Positions 14,001-25,755 are shown, counted from the first letter of the stretch. The stretch: 64,000 nucleotides of DNA from Cristatella mucedo (GCA_009760855.2 WPIO01000109.1:719001-783000); one strand, 5' to 3'. Numbers and translations: made by a program. The notes: generated from the letters alone by a model not told the origin.

Positions 14001-17000
14001 TCTTCATTTTACCGAATCAACGAGGAAGCAAATTGCGCAGACGATCTCTAATGCTTTTCTTACCTGCTCACAATGCTGACAGTCCACGGGGCAGCGCAGC
14101 ATCGACTTTGGAAGGCTGACAGAAAAAGCTTCTGCATCGATGCAGAACTCAAGTGGCATTTCAGCAAGCTGTTCCCAGTCGGCAGTCGCCTGGACATACC
14201 TGCAGCCAAAGTGGTCAACAAGATCACGACACATGAACGTCGTTCCAAGGAGGGATGACAAAAGCTAATGCATAGCAAGCACATTGAAGGCAGCAACTCT
14301 ACAACACGACACGCTCAGGGACCTTTGAGGACACCCGAACCAAAACAAATAACCCGAAAAGACATGCCACATCAGACGCTTAAAAAGATAGCAGTATGTA
14401 AGTGGCTCTCAGGCGCCCAAACTAGCAAACAGCAATGGTCATAGCAGTACGACCGGAAACTTTGCAACACATCTGCTTTTGCCAAAACCGGGTCTGGCAG
14501 GAAATGATGGCATGCTGATGCGCATACCATTCTGACTACACCTAATGACTTCTACCAGAATAGGCTACATCCTCAGACGCCTAGACATACAACGAGGAGG
14601 TCTAGCCAGGGACAGCATCAAAGAAGCATAACTCTTATCTTCGCATGCCTTGACTGCTTTACACAAGGCATTCACAAACCATACCTGAGATTCTTACAAG
14701 AACCACGGGACGCAGCAAGAATAATAAAGAGCTAATGAATATTTTGTTAGTGTATAGCATTTCAGTGTGCACTAAACCAAAGTGAAGTAGCCGATGAACG
14801 AACGGGGAGAGGAGATCAACCTATTGATTTAGAAAGTCCGGAAGTAAGCCCCTAATACTCTGGACAAGTGAGATATGTGAAGATGAAAGCAAACTCCACG
14901 TGGCTATGACTAAAGCTGTATACAACTAATATATACTAGCTGATTTAACAGCCTCATTTGAATAGTGGCAGAAGAGCCTTAACGGCTATCACCACCGTTT
15001 GCAGTTGGCAAAATAGGACAACCCACTGCAGGATTCGAACCAACGACTTCAGTCGTGAAGCGAACACCTTACCTGCCGAGCTATCACGATATGCACAGGG
15101 AAGCTTAGACAAAAAATGAAAAGTAGTCGCTCAAGTGGAATGGTCCAGACAAAAAGTGCATTATATTAAGTGACTGACGTCAGCTACACAAAGTCACACA
15201 AAACTTCTATCAGAAAATCAGCAAGCTCTTTTAAGTCTTTGTAAACAAACTATTAAACGGTAAGGCAGGCTACAGAACCAGTTACCTCTGATCTAACCAC
15301 ACAACGAGCATATAATGCTGACAACAACAAAAAAGAGACTTGCAGCTACTGCTCAGCATAAGCCCAACCCACCCCACAGATTAGGAATGCATGTGATGCT
15401 GGTTGAACAGAGGCAGCAGGTGCTGACTATGCCAACAAGTAACAGTTCAGGCCAGTAGGTGAGTAGAAACAACAACAGCCAAATATCAGCCTCAATGGCA
15501 CTTGTTAGACAGACCTGCCGGTATGTATGCAAAGCGTCGATGACAGCTGTTAGACAGACCTGCTTGCGTGTAAGTGCAGTCAGATTGCACCAACCGATCG
15601 AAGCTGCACTTCTTGCTAACGGGGCGGGGAGCAGTAGATGCAACATTTAAACAAGCTGGTAGCCAGCCGGTTGGATACGACTGACTGGTCGCGATAACAC
15701 ATGCGTGCTAGGAGCACATAGGACCCTTGCTCTCACACAGTACGAGTCCACTAAAACTACGCTGCAAGCCTAGTCTACTCAGCTAAGTGGATCGGTCCTA
15801 CAAGTAAACTTTTTCTGCCACCACAGCACCAACGATTCGAGGTGCACAAGTCAGCAAAGCGTGCAGATTTATGTAATATGTATAACAATAATAGGTAGTT
15901 TTATGGCTTGCTATGAGAATTAGCTCTCTACCAGGATGCCTTACATATTGCAGCAACAGAAACAAAAACAAAAGTTCAGTGACATGCACGGCATCAAGCT
16001 TGCAAAAGCAAACATGTATCAGGCTTACGCCAGCTTGCTAAAAACAAACACGTAGAGACTCACAGCAGCCGGTTAGTAGGACACGTTGATGAACGCAAAC
16101 AGCAACAACTAAGTCAAACTCAATGTGGCGAAGAAAAGCCGACTTCAGCAGATGCGCCTTGAGCATACACTTGAAGCATGCATGGTCATTGCAAGTAGCC
16201 ACCGTACCAGGAAATCAGATCTAGGCCTTCGTTGCACACGAGCTGAAGGCTCGATCACCAAAAGATTTCAATCTAGTGCGAAGCATGCTAAGATGACTGA
16301 AGGCCCAAGATTATTCGGACCCATTCTTGTCTTGTCAAGCTAGCACACTGAGTAAATAGGGCGGGGTCCAAGTGAAACTGGCCGCCGCAGCTGGCAGAAG
16401 CTTGCGATCGCAGTTTGCTACCGTATCGAGATGTTCGTGCTGCACGAGACGTTCGTGCTGCACTAGCAGCTGCGGCATCGAGAGGCTGCTTAACACATTC
16501 TGTGAATGGCAAGATATGGCCTCAGATGATTCTGGTAAGGTAAGCAGCCCAGGGATCGCTCGAAAGCTGGGCAGAAGCTCGAAAGCTAAACGAGAAAGCT
16601 GCTACATACAATATTAGGAAAATGCCCACGGCAGCGACAGGGCCGATCAAGAAGCAGGCCAGGCCACTTTTGCGATTTTAACAGGAGGGATGACGATCGT
16701 CGCCAGATCGGAAAAAGGTGCGTGTGCCTAAAGGCTTGTCCTGCACCATCTCGACCAAAACACTCAAGCAAGCAGACGGCGACGCCAAGACTCAAGAGAT
16801 TTTTGGCAAGGGTAGGAAAAAATGATCCATTCCCGACAAAAGCCCACAAAGAAGTACGACTCAAGTGGACATGGCAACGTGGACTCTTGGCGACTTAAGA
16901 TCAGAAAAGTATTTTTTTTAAACGAAATTAAGTCTGCCATTGATGGCAGCAGCAAACGTCGACCCGACGTTTGATGCAGGACCGACTGCTAGCAGTCTAC

Positions 17001-20000
17001 TGTGAAGTTCGAAGCAGGAGGCCGAGGGGAACGTGACCACATAATGAACGACGATAATAACGACGGCTACCGGTGAATGCATGGTAGACAACGATGCAGT
17101 GACAATTGCGTTAAGACTTCAAGGTGATAATTTATTCATCAGCAGGACAAAAGTCGTGTCGCGGTGTTTCTCGACAGATCCTTTCATTTTACACACTTTC
17201 CCAAGTCCGAGTCAGTGATCTGGGCTCTAGGACCATGAGAGCAAAGTGTAACTTTCAATAGAGACTCAGGCAAAATGGAGAAAAAAAAGTCGAGCAACGA
17301 GAGGAGAATCTGGAGAAGAGAAAGGCTCTACTACCGTTGGGATCACCAGGCAGCACGCTTGGTTGGGACCCGGCTGAGAAGATGGTCAATCTAATCACAG
17401 GCGGCCTTGACACAATTCCTTGAACAAAATATACAGTCAAAATAACAAGGCAGCAGGTATTGCAGACAAAAAAAGGCCATCCAGCCAAAGCGTGATGAGA
17501 TGCCCAACGATCTTTGGAAGAGAACACATTGTGCTGGGCAGCAAGCAAAATAGAGCACCCAACACCTCTAGTCTTGGATAGAACAGAGGCATTGGCCAGC
17601 CCCCCCCCCGGTCTTGGCCCAGGAAGTAAATTGTTCTCTTCACGGCCCGAGTCGTGGGTTTGAGTCCTAAAGTGGGCGATTCTTTATGGCTCACTGAAAG
17701 TGGTGGTGATAGCCGTTGAGGCCCTTCTGCCGCTACATAAATGAGGCTGTTAAATAAGCTAACATCCACTCGTTCACCAGCAGTAAGAGGCATTAGTTTT
17801 AGCTTCACCAGCCAGCCCTTGCTCAAGATGATTTCTCCTAGCAAGGCTATTAAGTGCACAAGCCAGCAATCCTACCCTACCACCAGTCATTTAGTAGGGC
17901 TTTCTCTACAGCCTCTGTAAAGTGCCCAGGAAGAGATTCAGCTCTCTGAGGCTATACAAATGTATTATTATTATTGTCAGTTTTGATTACCACGACCATC
18001 TGAATGCAACTGGACAACCTGCATGCAACAAGTCGACCAGTCAGCAAAGGAAGGTAGGAGGGCATAACAAGTACAGAGGGGAGCAGACAGAACTAGTCCT
18101 GACTGACAATGGGACACAACCTGACAAACAACAATGCCACCATCACTCTACTAAAGCAAGGCTGTATTGACATTTGCCGAGCACCCACCATCGCTGGCAA
18201 GAGCTCTGTTTTTGCACATAGGTGCACATGTATGCCTGGTGGCGGCAGGATTTCGTTTCCCCCCCACTCTAGCAGGGACTAGCAGTGGCAGAAACTGGCA
18301 GCTTGTCAGGATGCGATCACCACTGGCCCTCCCCACCTTTACCCCACCAAACCGAGGCAACACGTGCATCGTCTTTCTAATAACAGACGACTTGCCACAG
18401 CCAAGCAAGCAGGCTCACGGCATTGGAGTGAGCTGACAATGGGAAGAACCTGGCCATTTGGCGCTCACCTTAGCGGAGTGCGGCAGTACTTGGGGTGGCG
18501 ATCGCCGCTGCTCTCTAGGCTACCACCGAACACGTACAGGCAACCTTTGTGGATGCACGTGAAGAAGTCACCTCGTCCTTGGTCGGATGAAGGCAGCTGA
18601 AAAAGTGCACCGCCACACTGTTAGTGCGGCGGTTGACGCGCGTACACGAGCCGGGCAGGCTCAGGCCTGCCTGGTGGGCGCTGGCTGCTCAGAAGCTGCA
18701 GCTGGTCCATAGCATCGCGACAGCAGGCACAGGGTGAAGATGACACGAGGTAAAGCTCTCGGCCCTCCGCCACCGCACACCCCGTATGCACTGAAAGAAG
18801 CAGGACGGACTCGCGCGGGCAAAAGCTTACCGCTGGAACCGACTTTCGCGCCGACTTCCACTGCCTGCACGTCGAGTCGTACACCTTGCAGAAGCGCTTG
18901 CCGAAGCTCTGCATGCACACACGACCCTCGCGGTCGAGGCACATGACGTCGCCGAACGGCGCCTCCTTGCACTGATCGACGATTAGACGCCTCTCTACGT
19001 CATACACGATCAGCTGGCACACGTCTTGCAGCTGGTCGACTTCAGTACCGCTGACGACAACATACAGTTTGGAGCCGCTCACGCAGTAGCGGAAGTCGCG
19101 AATGAAGACAGACTCGTTATAGTACAGCTCCGCACAGTCCTTGGCGGCGGTGCACGCAGCAGCTGCTGTGGCGATCCGAGCCGAGGATGCCGGTCTCTTT
19201 GTCTCCTGATCGGCAGCGCCAGAGGACGTAGTAGCGCCAGACGGCAGCGATGATGACGACGACGAAGGCGACGCTGCGGACGTCATGCTGGCAACGTCGA
19301 CGAAGGCAAGCATGAGGGCGTTGCGGTGCGCCGAGTGTGGCATGTGAACGTAGAGGAAGCACAGCTTGCCGCCGCAGGCGAACGCCGTCATCCAGTAGCC
19401 TCGCTGCACCGACTGCGCCTGCATGCCGCTGCCACCGGGCAGCTGCACTCGACCTCTCAGTGACCAGCGGCGTGCCTCCGTGTCCAGCTCGTACGCGACA
19501 AACGTGCCCTCACTCTGCCAATCCTGCCGAAGTGCAAACACGCGCTGCCCGACGACCGCCTCCAGGTAGAGCTGGCCGGTCTGCGTCACGGCCATAAGGC
19601 GATTAAAGGCCAGCGACTCACCGCCGGCAACGACCGGCAGGACGTCGTCGGGAGGCAACAGGGTGGGTAGCGTCGTCCAGCGGTTCTCGTCGATGACGTA
19701 GGCGTACTGCAGCCTCGATCGTCGCAGACCGCCGACGATGATCACTTCCGCAGTCTCGCCATTGCCGCCGCTCGAGGCGTGGCCAGCAGCCGCGACGGCT
19801 CCTGCCGAGGAGCAGGCGGTGCCCCGGCCACTGCTGCTGTGGTGGCGCCCTGAACTGCCACCGCTGCTGCCTCCGCTGCGCAGAGCGCGCCGGTGCTGGC
19901 GTGCGTGGCGCAGGCAGTCGGGGTCGGCCTGGATGGCTGCATTGGTCGCTATGTAACGATCGTAGAAGTCCAGGTCAATTCCGTCGAGCGGCAGCGAGCT

Positions 20001-20888
20001 GAACATTGTCCGGAAGTGCTCGGCCCGAACAGGGGCGTCGTGCTCTGTCCAGCGAACCAGCAGCTCGTACATGACTCGTGCGGGCACGTAACGCAGGTTG
20101 CTGTCGGCGAGGAAGGCGCCCAGCGCCGGCGCTTCAAGAGCCATCATCTCGGGCTGAGAAGCGGCCGCCACGAAGTCGCGCACGATCGCGCGGTAGGCTG
20201 CGGAGCGCAGCTGAGGCGCATCATACAGCTCGGCAAAGTGGTACAGGTCGAGCGCCGTGCCGCAGGTGGACGAGGCCTGGTCGCCGTGAGGCGAGATGAT
20301 GTGCAGTGGCGGCACCGAAGCGGTGGAGGCTGAGGTCTGCTCGATGGCCGACGAGAAACCACCGATGCTGTACGAGCTGGCCACCGAGAGCGCCAGGTAG
20401 GTGGAGCACTGGTCCTTGAGTGCTGTGAGCTGTAGGTAGTCGGCGAGCTGCATAAGGAAGCGGGCAGCCACCGGCCCCCTGCACATCGCCGGGTCGTCGA
20501 ACGGCACCGCGCCCAGGTAGATGTGTCGCAGGGCGGAGCGTACAGCATCGGCTGTCGTGTCGATGAGCGTCACACGGCCCGACGTCGCCTCCGACATGCC
20601 ACTGCTGCGCACCGACTCGAAGTAGGGGCACATGACGAGCACACACCAGTGCGCCTTCAGCTCCTGCAGAGCCAACGCTCGGCGGGGCGTTCGCGGCACA
20701 ACGAAGCCGGAGCGGCCGGACAAGCTGCTGCTCAGCCACTGTCGGTGGCCCCCCCCCCCCGCTCCCAGAGAAGGGGCCCATCACAGAGACATGCCCAGGC
20801 GACTTATTTTGAAACAATCAAGAGAGAGAGAGAGGGGAGGAAGAAGGAAAGGGAGATGCAGAGAGAGATGAGATAGAGAGAGATGAGA

Positions 20889-20975
<87 letters not shown>

Positions 20976-23261
20976 AAGAGCACATCCTCATTCAAGAGTT
21001 GCGTGCAGACGTTAAAGAACAGTCTCGAATCACCCGCCCCAGAAGCTCTCAGGGCTTAGAGTGTGCCACTAATAATATTGATAATAATAGTACGTTTGTA
21101 TAGCGCCATCGGAGAACTGAATCTCTTTCGAGGCACTTTACAGATGCTCTACAGAAAGCATTACCAAATGATTGGTGGTAACATCAGCAAGCAGCAGGCA
21201 CAGTGTAAGCAGGTACATGCACACGAAGGACGAATCACAAAGATCTACCAAATAATGTAATCAACTGGTGCATTTTACGCTTCTTTTTAAATGTCATGTG
21301 AGGGCCATTAAAAACCGAAAGAGATAACACCCACCTAGTCTTAATCACTTAGTAGAGTACGAGGGCAGGGGGTAGGCAAGCACACCCACGCACCGCACGC
21401 ACACACAGACAAAAACACCCAGATACACACTTTTCGTAATACTAGCCAGTAAACAGCCAGTCAGTCGATGGTGACTTACTTACGAAGGAGGGACAGCAGG
21501 TGGCATAAAGAAGTGGCTGAAGCTCACTAGTGAGCTGCCGAGATCCAGTAACATTAGCTGGGATGCCTTCACAAACAAAATACAAGCTTTGCTAAGACCA
21601 ATCGTAGCATGCTGACAAGCATCTTGTAGGATGTATTAGGCTCGCACAGGCTAGAACGTGGCTAATATGTGCACATTTTTATCCCTGCTCCCAGTTTGGA
21701 TGGCTGCCAGTTGAAAAAAAACGACGAACGTAGAGTAGTCCTTATGCTGAACCAAAGGGCCTGCCACGGCTTGGCTTTTTCATACCTAGCTAAACTGCTG
21801 TACCAGTTTCAGCCTCATCGTGCCCCCAGGTCCTCTGTAGACAATAAATTAGCTGTTCAATTCCTCCACTCAAAGACCGTTGGCTACACAAGCTTCGCAG
21901 GTCTTGGACTGGACTGCGGAAGTCGCTTCCACAGTTCTCATGCAACGATCAACGATATCTACTCTCCTACTGCCGACGATGGCACATCCTTTCCAGCAGT
22001 CCTGAGCTCCTACTTCCGTGCCACTCACTATCTCAACTGCTCTCCTGACTCAGCTATGCTTCTCACTTTCTCTTTGTTTTGTTTAATAAAGCCTGATGGC
22101 TATTGCATGTTTACCAAAAGCTGCATGGGCTTTAGGCGCACTACAGAAAACTCCTTTGTAACACCCACATAGTCTCTGTGGCTTGTGGAGTTACAGACGG
22201 AGATAATTACACTACATTATAGCAACGGCCATCTTGTCACGGAAGCACGGCATGCCTCAAAAGTATGCTCGTACATCAACTGCAGCCGTGTACAGTAAAC
22301 GCTAGTGCAGCCGTGATGGCACACTAGATAAGGCGGTTGCTTTCACGACCTCGGTCCCAAGGTCGTGGGTTCGATTCCTGCGGTGGGCGATTCTTTATCG
22401 GCACTGCAAGCGGTGGTGATAGCCGTAAAGGCTATTCTGTTACTATACAAAAAGAGGCTGTTTAATCAGCTAGGATTTATTTATTTTATTTATTAATGGC
22501 TCGACAGCTTGGCACGACTGCTAGCCACATTGTCGGTAAATCATTGTAGACCATAACTTATTAACCGTGTATACAACCTTATGTTGTCAGAAGTCGGATT
22601 GGTATTTTCTTAATGAGACAAAGCCCACAAGGAATAGCTAACGATAGAAAGTATTTTAGACCATTCCTGCCATATTGCATACTTTCTTGACATTGTCACA
22701 AATGCTACAAAGTGCACAAGCTCACCATCTTCAAGTAGCCAGATCTTAAAAAATTACAGAACGTCCTAAATGTGTAAAGATTACATCTGTATCTGAGCAA
22801 AAGGCCAGTTTCTGCAAGGCGAGCAGCAACTGAGTAGGACTTCTGCTAATTGCACCCTCAAAAAATCAACACCCATGCGAGACCCCCCCCCCCGATGTGG
22901 CCAAGACGAAACAACTAGTAACCAGTCTCGATAACGCACTTAAAATTGATTGGCATAACATCTGACAAAAGCTAGCAAAAGCTGACCGATTTGCCCTTTC
23001 ATTGGCAAGACGATCGACAGTACAGCAAATGCTACGTAGGAAAAGTCCTAACCAGATTATATAGCAACGGAGGGAATTGAAAGGCTACAGAATATTCATT
23101 ATACTTACAGTATCGCCAACGACAAGTGTCACATCGCAAAGATCCGATTTCGTTTCGCACTGCTGCCATAGAGCTTCAACTATTGATTGGGGTTGATTTT
23201 TAAGCCAGTTTCTGCTTGATTTTCCATTCAAATTATCCGTGCCATCCAAGCTAGCCGACAT
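10828..23261 (-). CDS. BTB-BACK-Kelch family protein, five-exon gene (predicted 827 aa)
   Basis: Exons are 23261-23109, 20663-18831, 18596-18469, 14199-14064 and 11061-10828. All junctions have GT/AG and matching phases (0, 0, 2, 0), and coding length is 2484 nt including the stop. Domains in order: BTB (about residues 29-141; CDVTLVVGDT joined across intron 1 to ELKAHWCVLV), BACK (about 188-290; LYHFAELYDAPQLRSAAY and VMYELLVRW), a Gly/Ser-rich linker (312-355), a divergent Kelch region (EVIIVGG, GSKLYVV, CLYVFGG, DWEQLAEMP), and an Asp/Glu-rich tail. BTB-BACK-Kelch proteins are typically substrate adaptors for Cullin-3 ubiquitin ligases or actin-associated; which applies here is unknown. 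The start ATG has an in-frame TAA upstream (23330-23328), which supports it if there is no further 5' splicing. Extra exons in the larger introns cannot be excluded. Confidence 0.8.
12055..12545 (+). mobile_element. LINE-B 3' end
   Basis: Corresponds to 33.55-34.05 kb of the long LINE-B copy: start near ggctaggatagctgccagc, the ARHGLALPYIAELLHQFQP coding end, the ctgctgccgactatggc block and terminal ggctttgtagagttacaga. Frameshifted and non-functional. Confidence 0.75.
12852..12972. repeat. 21-bp minisatellite
   Basis: About 5.7 tandem copies of ggctgagcaaaaggcagggtg with one or two substitutions. The unit is a multiple of three, so the minus strand shows an apparent SAHPAFC peptide repeat. 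There is no evidence that it is translated. Confidence 0.95.
14064..14199 (-). CDS. BTB-Kelch gene exon 4 (end of Kelch region)
   Basis: 136 bp between acceptor ctttggctgcag and donor GTAAGA. The first base completes the Arg codon from exon 3, giving YVQATADWEQLAEMP, in which W-x-x-L-x-x-MP is the classic inter-blade Kelch motif. A Cys-rich stretch (CPVDCQHC) follows before the donor. It ends in phase 0, matching exon 5. Confidence 0.75.
14935..15095 (-). mobile_element. SINE-A, tRNA-derived
   Basis: The reverse complement shows an A box (tcgtgatagctcggcaggtaa), a B box (ttggttcgaatcctgc), the body and the 3' end ggctgttaaatcagcta. Same orientation as the host gene. Confidence 0.75.
17620..17765 (+). 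mobile_element. SINE-A, diverged
   Basis: The B box survives (gtcgtgggtttgagtcct), as do the body (agtggtggtgatagccg) and the 3' end ataaatgaggctgttaaataagcta. The A box is degenerate. The tail resembles the copy at 63.0 kb, suggesting a distinct subfamily. Confidence 0.7.
17900..17976 (+). mobile_element. LINE-A 3' tail
   Basis: Tail with the variant end gaggctatacaaatgtattattatt. This is the LINE tail closest to the 3' end of SINE-B. Confidence 0.65.
18469..18596 (-). CDS. BTB-Kelch gene exon 3 (Kelch repeat)
   Basis: 128 bp between acceptor ctttttcag and donor GTGAGC. It reads in phase from exon 2 as LPSSDQGRGDFF, then IHKGCLYVFGGSLESS, and CRTPL. LYVFGG is a textbook Kelch strand with the double glycine. 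It ends with two bases of an Arg codon, which exon 4 completes. Intron 2 (18597-18830) is only 234 bp. Confidence 0.8.
18831..20663 (-). CDS. BTB-Kelch gene exon 2 (rest of BTB, BACK, most of Kelch)
   Basis: Encodes 611 codons in phase 0. The open frame extends to 20723 and beyond, but BTB homology demands that GDT of exon 1 be followed directly by ELKAHWCVL. The acceptor is therefore placed at ctctgcag (20666-20664), and the upstream SGRSGFVVPRTPRR stretch is intronic. The BTB part ends with ADYLQLTALKDQCSTYL. BACK follows after an unusual Ser-rich insert, and the Kelch region contains EVIIVGG and GSKLYVV. Two low-complexity Ser/Gly segments interrupt the propeller. The 3' end is the donor GTAAGC at 18830. 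Confidence 0.85.
20817..20992. repeat. (GA)n microsatellite
   Basis: A pure GA run at 20892-20972 is flanked by interrupted GA-rich sequence. On the minus strand it is a long CT tract inside intron 1, about 230 bases upstream of the exon 2 acceptor. Confidence 0.95.
21066..21320 (-). mobile_element. LINE-A 3' end
   Basis: Reverse complement of the tail (gcgccatcggagaactgaatctctttc) and 3' UTR up to the coding end (aatgtcatgtgagggcc). Oriented the same way as the host gene. Confidence 0.7.
21725..22212 (+). mobile_element. LINE-B 3' end
   Basis: Matches the 3' 450 bp of the longer LINE-B at 31.2-34.1 kb: the GLAFSYLAKLLYQFQPHRAPRS coding end, the cctactgccgacgatggcac block, and the terminal gtggagttacagacggaga. 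It is a different LINE family from LINE-A because the tail is unrelated. No intact frame. Confidence 0.75.
22308..22490 (+). mobile_element. SINE-A, tRNA-derived
   Basis: A well-preserved copy: A-box block (tggcacactagataaggcgg), B box (gtgggttcgattcctg), shared body and a 3' end followed by a TTTATT-rich tract. Antisense to the Kelch gene inside intron 1. Confidence 0.85.
23109..23261 (-). CDS. BTB-Kelch gene exon 1 (start of BTB domain)
   Basis: Encodes residues 1-51 from ATG at 23261-23259. It includes SIVEALWQQCETKSDLCDV, the first helix and strand of a BTB fold, and ends with GDT. A strong donor follows (GTAAGTAT from 23108), phase 0. The sequence ttgcag lies 3 nt before the ATG, so a 5' UTR intron could end there. 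Confidence 0.75.
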
Positions 23262-24703
23262 TTCCTGCAACGATGTAGAGTTGTTACATGCAGCTAGCAG
23301 CCTCACATACCAGATGGATTGCTTCCTTTAAGGAAAACCCTCATCACCCCAATTCACACTTAAGGCACCGGTACAATAACGCAGCTACACAGGCGCACGA
23401 TTGTCACAGTGGGGAATTACATGTTCAGATACAAATTTGGGCTTAGGCATACTACGGCTGCATTGATTCGTCATCACGCGGAGGCAGCAGGTGAATAAAG
23501 CTGGAAGGATCGCGCTGTCGCGGCCAGTAAACGCGTCACGCCAAGAGAAGGCTTTGCTATTACAATCAAACATTCCTCAAGTTACGAAACTTACGTATAT
23601 AGTCAACAGAATCACGTGCTTAAATCTTCATGGTTGGAACGGTAAACGAAAAGAGCGGGGAGGGGGCTGGCTTTGGTACATACCTTAGGCTCGGCGGGGA
23701 AGTAAACTAACGCACGCCGCCGGCGGACGAGGAAATTGAGCTTCCGGTATTAGAGAGCGCCTAGAAACGCGCATAATTACAGTTCATTTGGCAAATATTA
23801 CAAAAGTAGAACACACAATGATTATATATATATATAATTATTTTAATCATATTTTATCGCAGATGACCGCAGATCAACTGTGACGTAAGTCTAACGCCAG
23901 GGAGTCCTACGATGAGATCCGGATAAGTATCCCCCATAGCGGTTTCAATGCTGTTGTGAAAGCAATGTCGCCAGATACGTAAAAAATACATAATAAATTG
24001 TTTTGAATCTTGGCTGAGTAAGCATACTTGGATATCTGCAACGCTCCTGAGAAAAAGCATTTTCGAACAACTTCCTGTCCAGGCCAAGAATAGGCTCTTA
24101 TGACGCAAGCGATGTTTGGCAAGGTCAGGAAATTGAGTGGTTCCTCGATCGGGCATTTCGTACGGGCAGCTATGTATACCAAACGCTGGTGAATTAGCCA
24201 GTTGAGGCTGACTTAACTTCACGTAAAATAATTCTAATATTTAAGTATATATTTTTCAATAGAGCGTAGGAGTTCGTCGAAACGGCTGTGCAAGGAGGCT
24301 GCCGAGCGGTAGGCGTCCGCCTTTAACTGACCAGAGTTTACCCCTACCACCACGCCACTTCTCACGCGGGTCGTTTTTAGGGTAGGCACTCGACTCAAAT
24401 GAGCGATTGATAGCCCGGCGCACTCGTGACTCACTCAGTGGTGAGGAGGTGCAGTCTTGCGGCCTGGCAGGACGCCCGATCCGGATGCGCGGCAGGAAGT
24501 TGGGGGGGGGGGCGGCAGCGAGCGCTCGGTGGCCGAACCGATGCTTCCTGGAGCGGTCGGTCGCCTTGCGTGGGCGAGTAGTAGTAGTCTTACGCCTTGC
24601 TTGATGAGCCAACTTTAGGTTTATGGTTTATTGCGGGTTTATGGTTTATTTCGGGTTAATGATTTTATCGGCTTATGGGTTATATGGGATTATGGTTTGA
24701 GTC
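23262..24703. other. Upstream flank of the BTB-Kelch gene
   Basis: This would hold the 5' UTR and promoter, but I see no TATA box at a convincing distance. There is a GC-rich patch near 23700-23760, a short TA tract at 23825-23837, and a G run near 24503-24511. Open frames are unsupported. Confidence 0.4.
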
Positions 24704-24780
24704 GATGTTTTACAAGGGCTGGTCACTGCCCGGACTGATGAGTTGATGTTTTACAAAGGTGAGTCACTGCCCGGACTGGA
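24704..24780. repeat. Tandem 41-bp duplication
   Basis: gatgttttacaa plus tcactgcccggactg occurs twice in direct tandem, starting at 24704 and 24745. Just upstream, gtttatggtttatt-like units recur between 24617 and 24690. Confidence 0.8.
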
Positions 24781-25435
24781 GGTGGCAGTGAGGAAACAGG
24801 AAGGAGAGGAGAATGGCCTGTGTGGTGAAATGCTGAGTGTTGACGGAATACAACGGTGTTGAAGCCCCCCCAGCTTTCGTCGTATGTGTGGCGGTGCGTG
24901 TTCGGTGTCAGAGCACAAGTTTACACCCAGCGCGATAAAAGTGCTCCGGCGACCTCATTTTTTCGATGCTGCCAACATCCCGCCGTCGGATCGGGTGGCA
25001 GAAAGACCGGTAATCAACAGCTGACGGGAATGCGACGTCAGACTGGGAGCGGGCGGGCGGCGGGTGACCGAGATCTAGGACGGGCAGTGCTGGCGCCGGC
25101 AGTTCGGAGGCTCTGCGACGGCGATCCGCGTACACAATCGGCTGACGAAACCTGGACGAAGGATGAAATAGGAGCTGAATCTATATCCTGCCCAGCCGGT
25201 GCGAAGCCAAGCGTGAACCCAGTAAAGCCGGCTGGTGGCCGGATGATGAGGAGCTTGGTGCACAGATCAGCTTTCGACTTCGAGGACCGGGGAGCAAGTC
25301 GGACGAGGTCAAGGTCAGAATCGAACCCCCTCTGAAAGAACCGGCGTCGAGTGAGCAGCGGAGCTCAGGCTTCGAGGCGCTGCCGCTGCTGCACTGAGCT
25401 TTGGCCGCTAGCTTTCGGTTGAACCCCTGAACCAT
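24781..25435. other. Unassigned GC-rich DNA
   Basis: A plus-strand frame is open at 24856-25335 but has no recognisable motif, and the other strand is equally open, as expected for GC-rich DNA. Not called as a gene. Confidence 0.35.
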
Positions 25436-25755
25436 TTACTCAAATTCTTCGTGGATCGCACTGTTAGTTCGTAGAGCAAGTTCGGACGAAAGAATTTCGT
25501 GGTCTCCAAAGATTCGGGGGTTGGCTAGAGGCGCAGCCGAGCGCTCGGGTCTGAAGAGCACGTCTGGCGGCACGCACTCGCGAAGCCCGACTAGGAAGTA
25601 CTTTGGATAGCTAGGCTGGGCAGCGAAGCGAAGGGATTTAAAGGGTGAGTGACACAACCTTAAGTCGATACGCTGCTTGATAGGAAGCCACTACAGGCAG
25701 GTTGGTGAGAGGTGATTTGACGTGCCAGTCGTAACGCTCGCGTCAGAGAAGCCTA
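25436..25755 (-). mobile_element. LINE-A fragment, RT C-terminal region
   Basis: The reverse complement matches the LINE-A coding end: the ggtctccaaagattcg block (the FGDCAF region), then gggtgagtgacacaaccttaagtcgatacgctgcttg (SLTFKV...KQRI region) and the LHWLP-equivalent block. Diverged, with broken frames. Confidence 0.65.

Larger units (their letters stand above)
11062..14063 (-). other. BTB-Kelch intron 4
   Basis: A 3.0-kb intron between donor GTAAGA and acceptor tgtgctttcag. It contains a LINE-B 3' end (plus strand) and a 21-bp minisatellite. No further exon with good splice sites and matching phase was found, but one cannot be excluded. Confidence 0.55.
14200..18468 (-). other. BTB-Kelch intron 3
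   Basis: A 4.3-kb intron. It holds a minus-strand SINE-A (14.9-15.1 kb), a partial plus-strand SINE-A (17.6-17.8 kb), a LINE-A tail (17.9 kb), and short local duplications such as ttagacagacctgc twice near 15.5 kb. The rest is unassigned. Confidence 0.6.
20664..23108 (-). other. BTB-Kelch intron 1
   Basis: A 2445-bp intron with donor GTAAGT and acceptor ttggctctgcag. It contains an imperfect (GA)n tract, a minus-strand LINE-A tail, a plus-strand LINE-B 3' end and a plus-strand SINE-A, all listed separately, plus a poly-C run near 22886-22894. Confidence 0.7.

Noticed and set aside
18151-18408. Minus-strand frame between exon 3 and exon 4 as a further Kelch exon
   Set aside because: No splice sites in the required phase 2, and exon 3 joins exon 4 exactly without it.
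20664-20817. Extension of the Kelch exon 2 frame upstream (SGRSGFVVPRTPRRALALQ) and an alternative phase-0 acceptor at ccgacag (about 20741-20739)
   Set aside because: It would put about 25 extra residues between GDT and ELKAHW in the middle of a BTB strand-turn, and the alternative acceptor has a G-rich rather than pyrimidine-rich lead.
22308-22400. tRNA gene
   Set aside because: A and B boxes are present but the same sequence recurs with a common non-tRNA body and tail, so it is a SINE.
24856-25335. 159-codon plus-strand frame
   Set aside because: No motif, GC-rich with the opposite strand equally open, and no splice or polyadenylation signals nearby.
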